Assembly (NCBI RefSeq): GCF_009911795.1
Contig: NZ_CP047898.1
Coordinates: 1,364,001-1,428,000 of the forward strand
Length of the DNA stretch: 64,000 bases
Origin: Pseudarthrobacter psychrotolerans
Lineage (GTDB): Bacteria > Actinomycetota > Actinomycetes > Actinomycetales > Micrococcaceae
Reading direction: 5' to 3'
Positions 46,129-57,122 of this stretch are shown here, piece after piece; position 1 is the first letter of the stretch, and each line of letters opens with the position of its first letter. Made by a program: the position numbers and the translations under genes. The notes below the pieces were generated by a model. It did not search any database, was not told where the DNA came from, and saw only the letters and a list, made by a program, of their open reading frames with translations.

Positions 46129-47688
46129 CTAGGCTTCGGCCGGCTCCTCGTACTTGGGGAAAACGGGCGCCGGGGCCGGCAGCGACGTTCCGGCGACAAT
46201 CGGCGTGGTGAGCGCGGAGAACTGGCGGGATCCGCCGTCGGGCTGTCCCAAGGTATCCAGCAGCGCGGCCGTGGCGGTGGGCATCACAGGCTGGGCCAGG
46301 ATGGCCACGATGCGCAGCACTTCCAGCGTCACGTACAGCACGGTGTTCATGCGTTCGACGTCGGTCTTCCGCAGCACCCACGGGGCCTGCTCGGCAAAGT
46401 AGGCGTTGGTGTCCCCCAGGACGCCCCAGATGGCTTCGAGCGCGCGGCTGAATTCCTGCTTTTCGAACGCGGTGCGGGCCGTTTCGAGGAGCCCGTTGGC
46501 CTGCGCCAGGATCGCGGTGTCTTCAGCCGTGAAGGCACCCGGAACCGGGACCCGGCCCTCACAGTTCTTGGCCACCATGGACAGCGAACGCTGCGCCAGG
46601 TTGCCGAAGTTGTTGGCCAAATCCGAGTTCATGCGGCCCACAATGGCCTCATGGTTGTAGCTGCCGTCGGCGCCGAACGGGACCTCACGCAGGAAGAAGA
46701 ACCGTACCTGGTCCAGGCCGTACTGCGCCACGAAGTCTGCCGGCGCCACCACGTTGCCGAGGGACTTGGACATCTTCACGCCGTTGTTGTGCAGGAAGCC
46801 GTGGATCATTACCCGCTTGGGCAGTTCGATGCCGGCACTCATCAGGAACGCCGGCCAGTAGATGGCGTGGAACCGTGAGATGTCCTTGCCGATCACGTGC
46901 ACGTCGGCGGGCCAGAACTTCCTGAACGATTCCGACTCGACGTCCGGGTAGCCGACGCCGGTCAGGTAGTTGGTGAGCGCATCCACCCAGACGTACATCA
47001 CATGCTTGTCGTTGCCGGGGACGGGGACGCCCCAGTCGAAGGTGGTGCGGCTGATCGACAGGTCTTCGAGGCCGCGCTTGACGAAGCTGATGACCTCGTT
47101 GAAACGGGACTGCGGTGCACCGAACTCCGGCTGGGCCTCGTACAGCGCCAGCAGGCGGTCCTGGTAGGAGGACAGCCGGAAGAAGTAGCTCTCCTCAGCC
47201 GTCCACGTCACCTCGGTGTCCGTCTCCTTGGAGTACCGCACGCCGTCGTCCTTGACCACGGTGTCGTCCTCCACATAGAAGGCTTCGTCCCGGATGGAGT
47301 ACCAGCCCTCGTACTTGGACAGGTAGATATCACCGTTGGCTTCCATCTTCTTCCAGATGGCCTGCGACGCGGCATAGTGGTCAGCGTCCGTGGTCCGGAT
47401 GAAGCGGTCGTACGTGATCCCCAGCGCGGCGTGGGCGGACTTGTAAACTTCCGCGTTGCGGTCCACCAGCTCCTTGGGCGTGAGGCCTTCCTTCTCGGCC
47501 GCCTGCGCAATCTTCATGCCGTGCTCATCCGTGCCCGTCAGGAACATCACGTCAAAGCCGTCAAGCCGCTTGAAACGCGCCATGGCGTCGGTGGCGATGT
47601 ACTCGTAGGCATGCCCGATGTGCGGAACACCGTTCGGGTAGGTGATGGCCGTGGTGATGTAGAACGGGGTTTTGTCTGTTGCGCTCAC
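46129..47688 (-). CDS. metG: Methionyl-tRNA synthetase
   Basis: MetG charges initiator and elongator tRNA-Met. The protein is 519 residues, a class I synthetase. The HIGH-type motif is [16 protein letters not shown] near residue 15, [13 protein letters not shown] is near 49, and the KMSKS motif is [10 protein letters not shown] near 303. No CxxC zinc knuckle pair is seen, and there is no C-terminal tRNA-binding EMAP-like domain, as in the compact actinobacterial form. It follows the ABC ATPase gene by 34 bases on the same strand. Confidence 0.97.
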   Translation of the reverse strand: MSATDKTPFYITTAITYPNGVPHIGHAYEYIATDAMARFKRLDGFDVMFLTGTDEHGMKIAQAAEKEGLTPKELVDRNAEVYKSAHAALGITYDRFIRTTDADHYAASQAIWKKMEANGDIYLSKYEGWYSIRDEAFYVEDDTVVKDDGVRYSKETDTEVTWTAEESYFFRLSSYQDRLLALYEAQPEFGAPQSRFNEVISFVKRGLEDLSISRTTFDWGVPVPGNDKHVMYVWVDALTNYLTGVGYPDVESESFRKFWPADVHVIGKDISRFHAIYWPAFLMSAGIELPKRVMIHGFLHNNGVKMSKSLGNVVAPADFVAQYGLDQVRFFFLREVPFGADGSYNHEAIVGRMNSDLANNFGNLAQRSLSMVAKNCEGRVPVPGAFTAEDTAILAQANGLLETARTAFEKQEFSRALEAIWGVLGDTNAYFAEQAPWVLRKTDVERMNTVLYVTLEVLRIVAILAQPVMPTATAALLDTLGQPDGGSRQFSALTTPIVAGTSLPAPAPVFPKYEEPAEA

Positions 47689-47722
47689 GTGCGGACGTTA
47701 CCTTTGGTGCGAAGGGGTAGGG

Positions 47723-48478
47723 CTAGATCAGTTCAGTCAGCGTGTCGCTCAGGCGGACCAGTTCGTGGTCGTGTGAAGCGACCAGTACTGCGATGCCGTC
47801 CGAGGTGGTGTCCTTAAGGATGCTGATGATGCGGTTGGCCGAGGCCCGGTCCAGGCTGGCCGTGGGCTCATCCACCACCAGCACACGGGTGCCCAGAATC
47901 AGGGCCCGGGCGATCGCCACACGCTGGCGTTCACCACCGGAAAGCTGGGCCGGACGGTGCCGCATCCGGCGGCCCAGGCCCACCAGGTCCAGGAGGTCCT
48001 TGGCCATGTCGCGGCGCTGGTCCACCTCGCCGTCGGGCACGGCCGGCAGGAGCACGTTTTCGAGGGCGCTCATGCCGTCGATCAGGGCGCCGCCCTGGTC
48101 AACGTAGCCGATGAGGGCCCGACGCCGGTCGGCGATTTCGTCGTCGCCCATGCTTTCGAGGGAATCCCCTTCCCAGAAAACACGGCCCGACGTCGGCAGG
48201 GTCAGGCCCGCGCCCACTGTCAGGATGCTGGTCTTGCCGGATCCGCTTCGGCCGGCCACACAGTGCATCTCGCCGGCGTGCAGTGTGAGGTCGAAGCCCT
48301 CCACAACGCTGACGGCTTCAGCACCGCCCTTGCCGCCGCCGTAGCGGATAGTGATGTCGCTCAATTCCAGCGGGGTCCCGTGGTCCGCGGCCTTGACGAT
48401 GGTGTTGGCACGGGTCTGCAGGGGCGCCTCAGCCAAGCCGGACCTCCGGCTCCGGTGAACATTCGTCTCGTTTGTCAT
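47723..48478 (-). CDS. ABC transporter ATP-binding protein (MacB/LolD type)
   Basis: The 251-residue ATPase has Walker A AGRSGSGKTSIL near residue 80, the signature LSGGERQRVAIARAL near residue 165, Walker B VLVVDEPTASLD and a final H-loop ASHDHELV. This is the pattern of ATPases that drive MacB/FtsX-type permeases. Its ATG overlaps the stop of the permease gene upstream (ATGA), so the two form one transporter. About 40 extra residues precede the core domain. Confidence 0.92.
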   Translation of the reverse strand: MTNETNVHRSRRSGLAEAPLQTRANTIVKAADHGTPLELSDITIRYGGGKGGAEAVSVVEGFDLTLHAGEMHCVAGRSGSGKTSILTVGAGLTLPTSGRVFWEGDSLESMGDDEIADRRRALIGYVDQGGALIDGMSALENVLLPAVPDGEVDQRRDMAKDLLDLVGLGRRMRHRPAQLSGGERQRVAIARALILGTRVLVVDEPTASLDRASANRIISILKDTTSDGIAVLVASHDHELVRLSDTLTELI

Positions 48479-51270
48479 TGGACCACTTTCGTTGCAATCG
48501 GTATCCAGCAAAGTACAGCCACCAGGCCGGCGACTCCGGCCCACAGCGCGGCATACGGGGCAAGGAGCAGCCCGATGCCCAGCGCGCCCAGGACGCCCAG
48601 CGGCAGGGCCACCGTGCCCACCAGCGCGTTTTCGAAGAGACGGACCTGGCGGAGCATGTCCGGGTTCCAGCCCATGGCTTCGAGGATGCCCAGGTACTGG
48701 CGTTTGGCGTTGAGCTCAAATCTGCCGGTGACCAGGGTCAGTGTGAGGCCCACGGCGACGCCGGCGAGGGCCAGGAGCATGCTGGGCAGCGCCACGCTTG
48801 CTGCAGCCAGCCCGCTGAGCGCACTCGCTCCGGCCGCACGGGGGATGTCGATGAGCAGAGCCACCAGCCCGCCAACCGCGGCTCCGAAGACGCCAACTGC
48901 GACGGCCAGGGACAGGGTATTGAACTTGTTGGTGCTGAGCTGCCGGTTGGCAAACGTCAGCGGGGAGTCCACCGGGATCAGCCGCTCGTCGTGCTGCGGT
49001 TCCTGGTCCACCTCATCGCGGTGACGCAGCTGCTGCGCGGCGAAGAAAGCCGCCGCCGCATACAGGACCAGGACGGAGGCCGAGACGATGGCCGTGGTCA
49101 CGCTCCAGCTCACCAGGCTCAGGACAATCCCGGCCACCGCGAGCAGCGCAGCGCCGACACCGAATTCCTCGAGCACCCAGTTCCTGATGCGCACCTGGGT
49201 CCAACCCATGGCGCGGAGGGTTCCGGCTTCGCGTTTGCGTTTGCGGATGTAGCTGACGGTTGAGGCGCCGGTCAGCAACGCGGCTCCGCACAGGGTGAGG
49301 AAAAGCAGCGTGACGTTGGTACCGGTTAGCGAGCCGGAGACTGCGTCGGCCGCGTTCTGGCGGACCCAGGACTGCTGGACAGTGCCCAGCGCTGACTCCT
49401 TGCCGGCGTCGTCCTTTGAGTATCCGGGTACAAAAATGCTGGCGTCTTCACGGGCCGAACCGGCCACAACAGTAGCTTCCAGACCCATGTCGCGGATCTC
49501 GCTGGCGAGCTTTTCGACGTCCGGCTGGGCTTCCTTCCAGCTGCCGGGGGCCTTGGCCCGGACACGCACCGCATCGATCACGGCGGCGTTGTCCTTGTAG
49601 CCGCGGGCCGCTGCCAGGCCGTAGAAGTCGGTGATGGCGCCGGCGGACTGGCTTGCCAGTCCGGTGGCACTGAGTGAGGGCTTGAGTTCGGTACCGGTGA
49701 CCGTCTTGCCGTCGGCGTCCTTGGTGAGGGTAAACGGTGTGGGGTCGTAGCCGCCCAGCGGGAGGCGGTTGACGTCGCCGGCCGCCTTCTCGACAGCGGC
49801 GGGGTCGAAGGTCCCGTAGACCATGGCCAGCGGAGCCGCGAGCTTCTCCCCTGTTGCCAGGTCTTCGCGGTACGAGCGTTCATCGACGGGTTCACGCTGC
49901 GTCTGGTCCACCGGGGCGCCGTTGGCACCCTTCTCCGGCAGCCGGTTCACGGTGACCCAGTCGCTGGGAACTGCGGCCTTCTGGACCGCGCCGTTGGCGG
50001 CCGATTCACCATCGGTGTACTTCGGCGCGGCGGCAAAGTCGGTGCTCCACGTGGCCGGGGTGTAGAGCCCCTGGTTGAAGTTGCCGGCACTGCCGAGAAG
50101 ACCGGAGTGGTCGGTGGAACCGGGCCAGGACAATGCAAAGGGGTCCTTGGACACAAACGGCAGGTAGTCCTTGCCGAGGGAGCGTGTGGCGGTACCGACG
50201 TCCTTGACGACCTTGCCGGCGGCGTCGATCTCTTCGATCTTGACGTTGTATTTGAGGTCCAGGGACGTGCCGGAACGGACAATCAGGGGGATGGCCTGCG
50301 AGTCCGCGGTGAGCTGTCCGCTGCGCTTCGCCTGCTGGTACTGGGTCATCAGCGGTGCCCAGTACTTAAGTTTGACGCCGAGGAAGTCAGGGCCTTCGTT
50401 GAGCTGGTCCATGCTGATGCCGTTGGTGAAGAGGCTTTCGAAGTGGCGGCCGATCGCTCCGGCGTTCCGCGCGTCGGCGGGCGGGGCCTTCTCGAGGGGG
50501 GCCAGGAAGTCGCCGGCTGAGCCGAGCAGCGCGCGTTCGGAGACGGGGTCGACGGCGACCACGGACTCGGTCACTTCGGGAGACAGCGGCAGGGATACCG
50601 AAAGGTTGAACAGGTTGTGTTCGGAGCCGCCGGCTGGAGCGGGGAACTTGATGCCCGTCTCGTTTGCGGGAGGGGCGATCCGGATGCTGGTGCCACCGGC
50701 CGTCTTCTCTTCGATCAGGCGGGCCTTGCCCAGGCTGCCCTCGGCGGTGGACTTGAACAGGGTCTTCTCGGAGACGCCGTCGGAGCTGACGGCGCTGGCC
50801 GTCAGGCGGTATTTCTTGGCGGTGTCGCTAAGCACGGACTCGGCGGCGGGCCATTTGCCGGGCTCCGTTGCGCCGGCGGCCTGGTCCGTGGTGGCCGTCC
50901 CTGCCAGTCCGGAGTTGTAGCCAAGGTAGTCCATGGCGTCGAGCCGCGGAGCTTCCAGGTTCTGCGTCACGCGGGACACCAGGCTGATGGGCGCTGCCAC
51001 CGAGGTTCCGGAAAGCTTCCGGATCTTCTCGAGCTGGTCAAAGCCGACGCCGCCGCCGCCGTTGGCGATCTCCGGCTGCATCAGCGCACCGGAACCTGCC
51101 TTGGCCTGGACCAGGACATCGTAGAGACCTCGCGAATTCTCATCCACCGTCCGGTTAAGTGCGGCCTGCGACTGGCCTTGGACGAGGACCGACAAGCACA
51201 TGGCTGCGATCAAGATGGCCGCGGTCAGCAGCAGCACTTTGCTTCTGATGAACCTCTGGACGGCGTTCAT
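48475..51270 (-). CDS. ABC transporter permease, FtsX/MacB family, with very large extracytoplasmic domain
   Basis: The 931-residue protein has an N-terminal membrane segment (VLLLTAAILIAAMCLSVLV, about 11-29), about 560 residues of extracytoplasmic sequence, a first FtsX domain with three segments (near residues 610-710, including YIRKRKREAGTLRAMGW) and a second with four segments (near 760-930, including QYLGILEAMGWN). Such permeases do not import: they move lipoproteins, peptides or drugs from the outer leaflet or signal to the wall. The ATG at 51270 follows CAGGGAG; the longer open frame has no ribosome site. The ATPase gene overlaps its end by four bases. Substrate unknown. Confidence 0.9.
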   Translation of the reverse strand: MNAVQRFIRSKVLLLTAAILIAAMCLSVLVQGQSQAALNRTVDENSRGLYDVLVQAKAGSGALMQPEIANGGGGVGFDQLEKIRKLSGTSVAAPISLVSRVTQNLEAPRLDAMDYLGYNSGLAGTATTDQAAGATEPGKWPAAESVLSDTAKKYRLTASAVSSDGVSEKTLFKSTAEGSLGKARLIEEKTAGGTSIRIAPPANETGIKFPAPAGGSEHNLFNLSVSLPLSPEVTESVVAVDPVSERALLGSAGDFLAPLEKAPPADARNAGAIGRHFESLFTNGISMDQLNEGPDFLGVKLKYWAPLMTQYQQAKRSGQLTADSQAIPLIVRSGTSLDLKYNVKIEEIDAAGKVVKDVGTATRSLGKDYLPFVSKDPFALSWPGSTDHSGLLGSAGNFNQGLYTPATWSTDFAAAPKYTDGESAANGAVQKAAVPSDWVTVNRLPEKGANGAPVDQTQREPVDERSYREDLATGEKLAAPLAMVYGTFDPAAVEKAAGDVNRLPLGGYDPTPFTLTKDADGKTVTGTELKPSLSATGLASQSAGAITDFYGLAAARGYKDNAAVIDAVRVRAKAPGSWKEAQPDVEKLASEIRDMGLEATVVAGSAREDASIFVPGYSKDDAGKESALGTVQQSWVRQNAADAVSGSLTGTNVTLLFLTLCGAALLTGASTVSYIRKRKREAGTLRAMGWTQVRIRNWVLEEFGVGAALLAVAGIVLSLVSWSVTTAIVSASVLVLYAAAAFFAAQQLRHRDEVDQEPQHDERLIPVDSPLTFANRQLSTNKFNTLSLAVAVGVFGAAVGGLVALLIDIPRAAGASALSGLAAASVALPSMLLALAGVAVGLTLTLVTGRFELNAKRQYLGILEAMGWNPDMLRQVRLFENALVGTVALPLGVLGALGIGLLLAPYAALWAGVAGLVAVLCWIPIATKVVQ

Positions 51271-51475
51271 TGGGGCTCCCTGAAACCTGGATTGCGTGCG
51301 CACACCGGGATCCGCAGGCGGCGGATATAAAGGATTTCCTGCCTGGTGTGCAAAAAGTATTGGCCGGTCTGCCGGCATGGTCCCGAAACAGGACCCAGCC
51401 ATTGTAAGCAGACCGGCCAATCATACGTGGCCGGCGTTAATCTTCGGTCACGCGTAGTTGATGGCGGTGCGGTTC

Positions 51476-53065
51476 CTAGTCCTCGAGGTCCACTTCACGG
51501 ACCATCTCGGCGCCGATGCCTGCCTTGATGGCGTCAAGCACCTGCTGCGGAACGGAGCTGTCGATGGTGAGCAGCGCCAGAACCTGGCCGCCTTCCGCCT
51601 GCCGGGCCACCTGCATGCCGCCGATGTTGATGTTGTTCATGCCCAGGATGTGTCCGATGGTGCCGATCACACCCGGCCGGTCGGCGTAGGAAACCACCAC
51701 CAGGTGCTCACTGATGGGGATTTCGACGTCGTAGCCGTTGACGCCGACGAGCTTCTCCACCTGCTTGGGGCCCGTAAGCGTGCCGGCCACGGAGATCTGG
51801 CTGCCGTCGCTCAAAGCACCCCGGATAGTCAGGACGTTGCGGTAGTCCTCCGCTTCCGCCGTCGTGATCAGGCGGACGTTGATGCCCCGCTGTTCTGCGA
51901 TGACGGGGGCATTGACATAGGAAACCTGCTCAGTCACGACGTCGGCGAAGATGCCCTTGAGCGCGGCAAGTTCCAAGACCTTGACGTCCAGCGCCGCGAT
52001 CTCGCCGGCCACCTCGACGTCGATCTGGGTCAGCGAGGCGTGGGTCAGCGCGGTGAAGATCCGGCCCAGCTTTTCGATCAGCGGGATGCCCGGACGGACG
52101 TCGGGCGCGATCACGCCGCCGGCCACGTTCACGGCATCCGGAACGAGCTCACCGGCCAGCGCCAGGCGCACGGACTTGGCAACGGAGACGCCTGCCTTCT
52201 CCTGGGCTTCATCGGTGGATGCACCCAGGTGCGGGGTGACCACCACGTTGTCCAGGGCGAAGAACGGAAGGTCCGTGCTGGGTTCCTTGACGAAGACGTC
52301 CACGGCTGCGCCGGCGATCTGCCTGTCCTGCAGGGCCGCGTAGAGTGCCTCTTCGTCCACGAGGCCGCCACGGGCCACGTTGACCACGTAGGCGGTGGAC
52401 TTCATCTTGGTGAACGCGTCGGCGCCGAGCATACCGACGGTTTCCGGCGTCTTGGGCATGTGGATTGTGACGAAGTCCGACTGGCTCAGCAGTTCATCGA
52501 GGGTGACAAGCTTGACGCCGAGCTGCGCGGCGCGGGCAGAGGTGATGTACGGATCGTAGGCGAGGATTTCGGTGTCGAAGCCTTGGAGGCGGGCAGCAAC
52601 GAGGGCGCCGATACGGCCCAGGCCGATGATGCCAATCTTCTTCTCGAAGAGTTCGATGCCGGTGTATTTGGAGCGCTTCCATTCACCGTTTTTCAGGGCG
52701 GAGCTGGCCTGCGGAATGTGGCGTGCCAGGCTCAGGATGTGGCCCACCGTCAGTTCCGCTGCCGAAATGATGTTCGACGTCGGGGCGTTGACCACCATCA
52801 CGCCTGCCTGTGTGGCGGCTTTGATGTCAACGTTGTCCAGGCCAACGCCGGCGCGGGCGATGATCTTCAGGTTCTTCGCGGCGGCAATGGCTTCGGCGTC
52901 CACGTGTGTGGCGGAGCGGACCAGGATGGCGTCCACGTCCGCGATGGCGGCGAGCAGCTGGGTCCGGTCGGCGCCGTCGGTGTGGCGGATCTCGAAGTCC
53001 GGGCCGAGGGCCTCGATGGTGGCGGGCGAAAGTTCTTCGGCGAGCAGTACTACGGGTTTTGACAC
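51476..53065 (-). CDS. serA: D-3-phosphoglycerate dehydrogenase
   Basis: SerA oxidises 3-phosphoglycerate in serine synthesis. The protein is 529 residues, the long form with an allosteric-substrate-binding (ASB) domain and a C-terminal ACT domain that binds serine. NAD binds at IIGLGRIGALVAARL near residue 143. Catalytic arginine, glutamate and histidine regions appear as VNVARGGLVDEEAL and VVTPHLGAST. The ACT domain contains GVIGTIGHILGMNNINIGGM near residue 465. It follows ilvC on the same strand beyond a strong terminator, so it is probably transcribed separately. Confidence 0.97.
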   Translation of the reverse strand: MSKPVVLLAEELSPATIEALGPDFEIRHTDGADRTQLLAAIADVDAILVRSATHVDAEAIAAAKNLKIIARAGVGLDNVDIKAATQAGVMVVNAPTSNIISAAELTVGHILSLARHIPQASSALKNGEWKRSKYTGIELFEKKIGIIGLGRIGALVAARLQGFDTEILAYDPYITSARAAQLGVKLVTLDELLSQSDFVTIHMPKTPETVGMLGADAFTKMKSTAYVVNVARGGLVDEEALYAALQDRQIAGAAVDVFVKEPSTDLPFFALDNVVVTPHLGASTDEAQEKAGVSVAKSVRLALAGELVPDAVNVAGGVIAPDVRPGIPLIEKLGRIFTALTHASLTQIDVEVAGEIAALDVKVLELAALKGIFADVVTEQVSYVNAPVIAEQRGINVRLITTAEAEDYRNVLTIRGALSDGSQISVAGTLTGPKQVEKLVGVNGYDVEIPISEHLVVVSYADRPGVIGTIGHILGMNNINIGGMQVARQAEGGQVLALLTIDSSVPQQVLDAIKAGIGAEMVREVDLED

Positions 53066-53120
53066 GGCTGATCCTCTGCGTTGCAGTCCTGGGGATGGAA
53101 CAAGTCTAGGCTGACAGAAA

Positions 53121-53154
53121 GGCCGGGCTCACATTGTTAAGTGTGAGCCCGGCC
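53121..53154 (-). terminator. Terminator after ilvC
   Basis: A perfect 13-base stem (53121-53133 with 53142-53154) has an 8-base loop. On the minus strand it is followed by TTTCTGT. It separates ilvC from serA. Confidence 0.82.
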
Positions 53155-53191
53155 TCACTGTTGCACGGTGAGTGGCGCCGGAAGGGCAGAC

Positions 53192-54241
<1,050 letters not shown>

Positions 54242-54316
54242 TCACTGGGTAAATAGTCTGTGGTGTTGCGGTACTGCACGGGCAATGCGCCGCAGGTGGG
54301 GCTGTGCCCCGCCTGA

Positions 54317-54829
54317 CTAAGCGCTGCGCAAAGCCCTGTCACTCATGGAGCGGGATCCCCGTCCAACGGCCAGGGTGCCGGACTGCACAATTTCGCGGAT
54401 GCCGAAGGGCTCGAGCACTGAGAGCAGCGCCGTGAGCTTTTCGGGGTGGCCTGTTGCTTCAATGACCACGGAGTCTGTGGAGACGTCAACCACTGAAGCA
54501 CGGAACAGGTCTGCAGCCTGGGTCACCTGCAGACGAGTTGCGGCATCCGCACGTACCTTGACCAGGATGTGGTCTCGCTGTACGGAAGATTCGGGGGTCA
54601 GCTCAACAATCTTGATCACGTTGACCAGTTTGTTGAGCTGCTTCGTGACCTGTTCAATAAGGTCACCATCGGCGTCGACGACGACGGTCATCCGGGACAT
54701 GCCCGGAACTTCCGTCGGGCCGACGGCCAGGGAGTTGATGTTAAAGGCGCGTCGGGCGAACAGACTCGCGACGCGGGTCAGTACACCGGGCTTGTCTTCA
54801 ACCAGAACGGACAGTGTGTGGCGGGTCAT
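54317..54829 (-). CDS. ilvN: Acetolactate synthase small (regulatory) subunit
   Basis: IlvN activates IlvB and gives it valine feedback inhibition. The protein is 170 residues, with an N-terminal ACT domain (TLSVLVEDKPGVLTRVASLF, then FNINSLAVGPTE) and a C-terminal ACT-like domain. The ATG at 54829 is two bases after the ilvB stop. The longer open frame reads back into ilvB and is not used. Confidence 0.97.
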   Translation of the reverse strand: MTRHTLSVLVEDKPGVLTRVASLFARRAFNINSLAVGPTEVPGMSRMTVVVDADGDLIEQVTKQLNKLVNVIKIVELTPESSVQRDHILVKVRADAATRLQVTQAADLFRASVVDVSTDSVVIEATGHPEKLTALLSVLEPFGIREIVQSGTLAVGRGSRSMSDRALRSA

Positions 54830-54831
54830 GT

Positions 54832-56739
54832 TCAGTCCTCCTCTTCCCATTCCGGGGTCATGTTGCGGGCAACCTGGATCTGGTCGTTGCTCACGCCGGC
54901 GGGCACCATTGGCCACACCATGGAGTCGGGGCTCACCACGAAGTCGATGACCACAGGGCGGTCATTGATTTCGAGGGCCTTCTGGATGGTGGCATCAATA
55001 TCCTCGTCCCGCTCGCAGCGGAAGGAAGCACAACCGTAGGCCTCCCCCAGCTTGACGAAGTCCGGGATCCGGACGGTCTCATGGCCGGTGTTGAGGTCCG
55101 TGTTGGAGTAGCGGCCCTCATAGAACAGGGTCTGCCACTGGCGGACCATGCCCAGCGAGGAGTTGTTGATGATGGCAACCTTGATGGGGATCTTGTTGAT
55201 GGCGCAGGTGGCCAGTTCCTGGTTGGTCATCTGGAAGCAGCCGTCGCCGTCGATGGCCCAGACCACGCGGTCCGGCTCCCCCACCTTGGCGCCCATGGCA
55301 GCCGGTACGGCATAGCCCATGGTGCCCGCGCCGCCTGAGTTCAGCCAGGCATGCGGACGCTCGTACTTGATGAACTGCGCCGCCCACATCTGGTGCTGGC
55401 CAACGCCGGCAACGTAGATGCCTTCGGGGCCGGTCAGCGCGCCGATGCGTTCGATGACGCGCTGCGGGGCGCTGAGCCCGTCCTCCGGCTCGGTCCAGCC
55501 CAGCGGGTAGGTTTCCTTAAGGTTGTTAAGGAACGCCCACCACGTGGTGAGGTCCGGTGTGCCGGCGGATTCGAACTGTGCGCGGACAGCTTCGGTGAGC
55601 TCGGGGATGATTTCCTTGACGGATCCCACGATCGGCACGTCGGCGGTACGGTTCTTGGAGATTTCGGCGGGATCAATATCCGCGTGGATCACCTTGGCGT
55701 GCGGCGCGAAGGACTTCAGGATGCCCGTCACCCGGTCATCGAAGCGGGCTCCGAGGGTGATGAGCAGATCGGACTGCTGCAGCGCCGTGACGGCAGAAAC
55801 GGTGCCGTGCATGCCCGGCATGCCCACGTGCTGCGGGTGGGAGTCGGGGAAGGCGCCGCGTGCTGTCAGAGTGGTGACCACAGGCGCGCCTGTCAGTTCG
55901 GCCAGCTCGCGGAGCTCAGCAGAGGCGTGCGCCTTGACCACGCCGCCGCCGACGTACAGGACAGGCTTGCTGGCTGCGGCAATGAGTTTGGCGGCTTCGC
56001 GGACCTGCTTGTTGTGGCCGCGCGTCACCGGGCGGTAGCCTGGAAGGTCGATTTTCGGCGGCCAGGAGAACGTCATCTGTCCCTGCTGGGCATCCTTGGC
56101 GATATCCACCAGCACCGGGCCGGGGCGGCCAGTGGACGCGAGGTGGAAGGCCTCGGCCATGACATGCGGAATATCCTGGGGGTTGGTGACCAGGAAGGAG
56201 TGCTTCGTGATCGGCATGGTGATGCCCACGATGTCTGCTTCCTGGAACGCATCGGTGCCGATCACGGCGCTGGATACCTGGCCGGTGATGGCCACCAGCG
56301 GCACGGAGTCCATGTGGGCATCCATGATGGCGGTAACGAGGTTGGTGGCACCGGGGCCCGAGGTGGCGATACAGACGCCAACCCGTCCGGTAACCATGGC
56401 ATAGCCTTGCGCGGCGTGGCCGGCTCCCTGTTCGTGACGGACCAGGATGTGATTCATCTTGGAAGCCATCAAGGGGTCATAGGTAGGCAGGATCGCGCCA
56501 CCGGGCAAACCAAAAATATCGTCGACGCCGAGTTCTTCGAGCGAGCGGACAATAGCTTCTGAGCCGGTCATCACCGTTGGGGGTACAACGTTGTTCGGCC
56601 CAAGGACAGGAGAGACAGCGGCAAGATCAGCGACGACGGCGGCGTGGTCAGCCGTGCGGTCGGCGCGTTCCGGAGCCTTGGGGGCTCCAGCGGACTTAGT
56701 AGCCATCAGCGAGGGGCTGATCGGCGATCCTTTGCTCAT
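54832..56739 (-). CDS. ilvB: Acetolactate synthase large (catalytic) subunit
   Basis: IlvB is the ThDP enzyme that makes acetolactate and acetohydroxybutyrate, the first common step of branched-chain synthesis. The protein is 635 residues, with about 60 residues before the first conserved block [19 protein letters not shown]. The catalytic glutamate is in [15 protein letters not shown] (near residue 113), the FAD region follows, and the ThDP motif is [15 protein letters not shown], with [11 protein letters not shown] after it. It is preceded by a leader peptide and intrinsic terminator typical of attenuation. It is the first gene of ilvBNC. Confidence 0.98.
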   Translation of the reverse strand: MSKGSPISPSLMATKSAGAPKAPERADRTADHAAVVADLAAVSPVLGPNNVVPPTVMTGSEAIVRSLEELGVDDIFGLPGGAILPTYDPLMASKMNHILVRHEQGAGHAAQGYAMVTGRVGVCIATSGPGATNLVTAIMDAHMDSVPLVAITGQVSSAVIGTDAFQEADIVGITMPITKHSFLVTNPQDIPHVMAEAFHLASTGRPGPVLVDIAKDAQQGQMTFSWPPKIDLPGYRPVTRGHNKQVREAAKLIAAASKPVLYVGGGVVKAHASAELRELAELTGAPVVTTLTARGAFPDSHPQHVGMPGMHGTVSAVTALQQSDLLITLGARFDDRVTGILKSFAPHAKVIHADIDPAEISKNRTADVPIVGSVKEIIPELTEAVRAQFESAGTPDLTTWWAFLNNLKETYPLGWTEPEDGLSAPQRVIERIGALTGPEGIYVAGVGQHQMWAAQFIKYERPHAWLNSGGAGTMGYAVPAAMGAKVGEPDRVVWAIDGDGCFQMTNQELATCAINKIPIKVAIINNSSLGMVRQWQTLFYEGRYSNTDLNTGHETVRIPDFVKLGEAYGCASFRCERDEDIDATIQKALEINDRPVVIDFVVSPDSMVWPMVPAGVSNDQIQVARNMTPEWEEED

Positions 56740-56782
56740 CGGACTCTTCCTTGTGGATCATCTGTGTACTTGGAAATGCGGA

Positions 56783-56821
56783 ATAAAAAAACCCCTCAGC
56801 CTGGCGGCTTTTCGAGGGGTT
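56783..56821 (-). promoter_or_regulatory. Transcription attenuator (intrinsic terminator) of the ilvBNC leader
   Basis: On the minus strand an AACCCCTC / GAGGGGTT stem (56790-56797 with 56814-56821) is followed by a run of seven T. It stands between the leader peptide and ilvB. Upstream, TTCGTTACC inside the leader gene (56903-56911) is fully complementary to GGTAACGAA (56833-56841), and GCGCGTG / CACGCGC (56858-56864 and 56822-56828) can pair instead, giving alternative folds. Confidence 0.85.
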
Positions 56822-56848
56822 GCGCGTGACGGTTCGTTACCAGTCGGG

Positions 56849-56920
56849 CTAGTCAGCCACGCGCTTGGTAAGGACGACGACTGCATCTGCAGCGACGCCG
56901 GCGGTAACGAATGCGATCAT
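56849..56920 (-). CDS. ilvB leader peptide (valine-rich, attenuation control)
   Basis: This small gene encodes 23 residues, MIAFVTAGVAADAVVVLTKR then VAD. It has six valines, three in a row (positions 14-16), plus isoleucine and leucine. It stops 28 bases before the attenuator stem. Slow translation of the valine codons when charged tRNA-Val is low would hold the ribosome in the leader and favour the antiterminated fold. AGGG lies before the ATG. Such leader peptides are known for ilvBNC in corynebacteria; the fold switch here is inferred from complementarity. Confidence 0.82.
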   Translation of the reverse strand: MIAFVTAGVAADAVVVLTKRVAD

Positions 56921-57122
56921 GCGTACAGTTTTCCCTCTGCGTGAGATGCGTGTCAACGAGGGTGGTGCACATCTCACAGTGTGGACACCGTTGTCCACGG
57001 ACTGATCCTACCCCGCCCCCCGGCGCAAGCGCCGTCCGCCCGGGGCCCCTGGATCAGCCCTTATTAAGCCCTGCCGCCTCCGGCAGTCGCGTCGCCACCG
57101 GAGGGCTTGAGGTACTTGAGTA
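56921..57122. other. ilvB promoter region and ilvD downstream region
   Basis: No gene is supported here. Near 56941-56977 is an inverted repeat, GTGAGATG...CACATCTCAC, whose arms carry TGAGA/TCTCA half-sites in the opposite order to the leuC, leuB and ilvD operators. TTGACA on the minus strand lies inside this segment and may be the -35 element of ilvB. A small CTGCCG / CGGCAG hairpin near 57073-57088 could end ilvD transcription. Confidence 0.5.

Noticed and set aside
45990..46199. Small minus-strand open frame downstream of metG
   Set aside because: It overlaps the metG end and the direct repeats, is Pro/Arg-rich, and has no ribosome site.
56783..56920. T-box or riboswitch upstream of ilvB
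   Set aside because: No T-box sequence or specifier loop is visible; a leader peptide plus terminator explains the region.
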